This document shows positions 62,466-64,000 of a stretch of 64,000 nucleotides of DNA, in pieces. Positions within the stretch are counted from its first letter, which is position 1. Each line of letters opens with the position of its first letter. The stretch is taken from contig CAJWCU010000013.1 in NCBI GenBank assembly GCA_913030825.1, positions 39,504 through 103,503 of the forward strand, written 5' to 3'. Source of the stretch: an uncultured Rhodospirillaceae bacterium (lineage in GTDB: Bacteria > Pseudomonadota > Alphaproteobacteria > Rhodospirillales > Casp-alpha2). The position numbers were made by a program, and so were the translations under genes. Under the pieces are notes generated by a model. It was not told the DNA's origin, searched no databases, and worked only from the letters and a program-made list of their open reading frames with translations.

Positions 62466-63462
62466 CGGGGCCTCTGCGGCCGGATCGGCGATCCACTTGG
62501 CTGACGACGCCGGGATCGCGCGCGCCGCCCGTGCGTTACAGTCCGGAAAGCTGGTCGCCTTCCCAACGGAAACGGTTTACGGCCTGGGCGCGGACGCGAC
62601 CAACGACACCGCCGTCGCCGAGATCTACGCCGTCAAGGGCCGCCCCGATTTCAATCCGTTGATCGTCCACATACCGGATGCCGACGCGGCGACGACTTAT
62701 GCCGAGATCACGCCCCTCGGCCGGTTGCTGATGGAGCGGTTCTGGCCTGGGCCGTTGAGCATCGTCTTGCCGCGCCGGGCCGATTGCACCTTGTCGCGGC
62801 TCGTCTCCGCCGGGCTGGATACGGTCGCCCTGCGCGCCCCCGCCCATGACGTCGGCCAAGCCCTTTTGAAGGCATCCCACCTGCCCGTGGCGGCCCCCAG
62901 CGCCAATCGTTCCGGCCGCATGAGCCCGACCCAGGCGGCGCATGTCGCGACCTCCCTGCCCGGCCCGGACCACGGCGGCCCGGCGGTCATTCTGGATGCC
63001 GGGGCCTGCGCGGTCGGCTTGGAATCGACGGTGGTCGATGCGACGGGAGATCAGGCCGTGATCTTGCGGCCCGGCGGTCTGTCCCGAGAGGATATCGAAA
63101 CGGCGCTGGGCGGCGCCTACGGCCCGGTCGCCGAAGCGCACGAGATTGGCCCTGGTGGGCCGCGTTCGCCGGGCATGCTGGCGCGGCATTATGCGCCCGG
63201 CAAGCCGCTGCGCCTGAATGCGGCGGCGGCTGAGAACGGTGAAGCCTTGCTCGGCTTCGGCCCGGATGTCCCGGCGGAGGCACTTAATCTCAGCGCCACG
63301 GGCGATACAACCGAAGCCGCCGCCAACCTGTTCGCCTATCTCCATGATTTGGATGCCGGGCCCACGCCGGCGATCGCCGTGATGCCGATCCCCGACCGCG
63401 GACTCGGCCGCGCGATCAACGACCGTTTGATCCGGGCGGCGCGGACGGACGACTCGGAATGA
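62458..63462 (+). CDS. L-threonylcarbamoyladenylate synthase (Sua5/YwlC type)
   Basis: Makes threonylcarbamoyl-AMP, the precursor of t6A37 in tRNAs. The 334-residue protein has the YrdC domain first (GKLVAFPTETVYGLGADATNDTAVAEIYAVKGRPDFNPLIVHI, in parts, with LSIVLPRR) and then the Sua5 extra domain (GGPRSPGMLARHYAPGKPLRLN). The start is the ATG at 62458, inside the cysQ end; a TTG one codon upstream is also possible. The stop overlaps the exonuclease start by four bases (ATGA). Confidence 0.93.
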   Translation: MGSGASAAGSAIHLADDAGIARAARALQSGKLVAFPTETVYGLGADATNDTAVAEIYAVKGRPDFNPLIVHIPDADAATTYAEITPLGRLLMERFWPGPLSIVLPRRADCTLSRLVSAGLDTVALRAPAHDVGQALLKASHLPVAAPSANRSGRMSPTQAAHVATSLPGPDHGGPAVILDAGACAVGLESTVVDATGDQAVILRPGGLSREDIETALGGAYGPVAEAHEIGPGGPRSPGMLARHYAPGKPLRLNAAAAENGEALLGFGPDVPAEALNLSATGDTTEAAANLFAYLHDLDAGPTPAIAVMPIPDRGLGRAINDRLIRAARTDDSE

Positions 63463-64000
63463 CCGGCCCCATGGCACCCTTGATCGTGATGGACCTGGAA
63501 TGGACCGCCTGGGAAGGGGCGCGCCAACGAATGTGGTCCGGCCCCGGCGAGGAGATGGAGATTGTTCAGATCGGCGCCGTGAAACTTGCGGATACGGCCG
63601 ACCTGGAAGAACTGGGGGCGTTCGAGATTCTCGTCCGCCCACGGATCAATTCGACGCTGGACGGGTATTTCACGCGGCTAACCGGCATCACTCAGGATCG
63701 CCTCGATCGCGAAGGGATCGACCTAAAGGACGCCCTGGCCGATTTCGTGAACTTCGTCGGACCGTCGGATACCTTCCTGGGATTCGGCGACGAGCTTTCT
63801 CATTTCATCCATAACTGCCAGCTCTATGGCCTTTCCTATCCGCTGGCCCAACATCGATGCACCGACGTCCGCAACCTGATCATGGATTTGCTGGGCGTCA
63901 CCGAGGTTCCGAACAGCTCCGACCTGCCCGAACTCATGGCGTTTACGCCGCCCGGCGAAATGCATCAGGGCCTCGCCGACAGTCGATGCGTCGCCGAGGC
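63459..64000 (+). CDS. DEDDh 3'-5' exonuclease family protein (cut by window edge)
   Basis: An exonuclease-fold protein whose first 180 residues are in the window. ExoI is in LIVMDLEWTAWEG (Asp and Glu of the DxE motif), ExoII near VQIGAVKL and FTRLTGITQDRL, and ExoIII in HQGLADSRCVAE with the DEDDh His and Asp. It resembles inhibitor-of-KinA/ERI-1-like bacterial exonucleases. ATGA overlap with the Sua5 stop supports coupling. The 3' end is missing. Confidence 0.82.
   Translation, partial: MTGPMAPLIVMDLEWTAWEGARQRMWSGPGEEMEIVQIGAVKLADTADLEELGAFEILVRPRINSTLDGYFTRLTGITQDRLDREGIDLKDALADFVNFVGPSDTFLGFGDELSHFIHNCQLYGLSYPLAQHRCTDVRNLIMDLLGVTEVPNSSDLPELMAFTPPGEMHQGLADSRCVAE

Noticed and set aside
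1..64000. tRNA, rRNA, CRISPR arrays, insertion sequences and prophage
   Set aside because: No tRNA-like cloverleaf, repeat-spacer pattern, transposase, integrase or structural phage gene was seen by eye.

Overview
The window is a dense, high-GC bacterial chromosome segment with almost no intergenic space, many 4-nt start/stop overlaps and no insertion sequences, prophage, CRISPR array, rRNA or tRNA that I can see. Gene content points to an alphaproteobacterium, most likely Rhodospirillales-like: the dxs-ispA-xseB-HDAC order, an EipB (DUF1849) envelope protein, HdaA behind a PerM-type permease, ROK, TRAP and BKACE genes. This placement is inference from content, not from a marker phylogeny.

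Layout. 0-3.1 kb: isoprenoid block (dxs, cut by the left edge; ispA; xseB) and a histone-deacetylase-like hydrolase. 3.2-4.5 kb: a seven-blade WD40/cytochrome c fusion. 4.8-9.1 kb: a two-gene RND efflux pump. 9.3-13.5 kb: an ArsR repressor, a BKACE/MBL-fold pair and a CHASE4-type histidine kinase. 13.7-16.2 kb: a leftward run of genes I cannot assign, including two small proteins (75 and 55 aa) and an apparent leader-peptide/SD-sequestration arrangement. 16.4-23.4 kb: ROK kinase, EipB, SPOR lipoprotein, aspS, TPR protein. 23.5-28.7 kb: ATP-grasp protein, queuosine-precursor transporter, enoyl-CoA hydratase, NIPSNAP protein, RNase D, GST. 28.8-33.9 kb: ppx, ppk1, a receiver protein, an SDR. 34.0-40.2 kb: GT4 glycosyltransferase, DUF2066-perM-hdaA operon, purM-purN, ndk. 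40.4-45.7 kb: OxyR, a candidate anti-Shine-Dalgarno small RNA, an ABC-F ATPase, an MFS transporter and a small membrane protein. 45.7-52.4 kb: IclR and a TRAP transporter, divergent from a GMC dehydrogenase and a TerC protein. 52.4-55.7 kb: CoA lyase, CoA transferase and cyclase-family hydrolase. 55.8-64 kb: holC, pepA, class II aldolase, the AmmeMemoRadiSam pair (radical SAM enzyme plus a Memo-AMMECR1 fusion), cysQ, a Sua5-type threonylcarbamoyl-AMP synthase and an exonuclease cut by the right edge.

Most genes are housekeeping (isoprenoids, purines, polyphosphate, translation, replication control) mixed with catabolic modules for organic acids and CoA esters. The most novel-looking element is the 41.6-41.8 kb RNA: two back-to-back hairpins, each with a 19-nt loop carrying a CCTCCTC(T)CCCCCC anti-SD motif, the second ending in a T-rich terminator, preceded by a near match to an EcfG general-stress promoter and located between oxyR and an ABC-F gene. 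Other points of note are a purM gene whose only plausible start is ATT, an SD-sequestering leader with a 21-codon ORF at 14.74-14.81 kb, phased direct repeats over the TRAP-operon promoter, and a 41-nt tail-to-tail overlap of hdaA with a glycosyltransferase gene.
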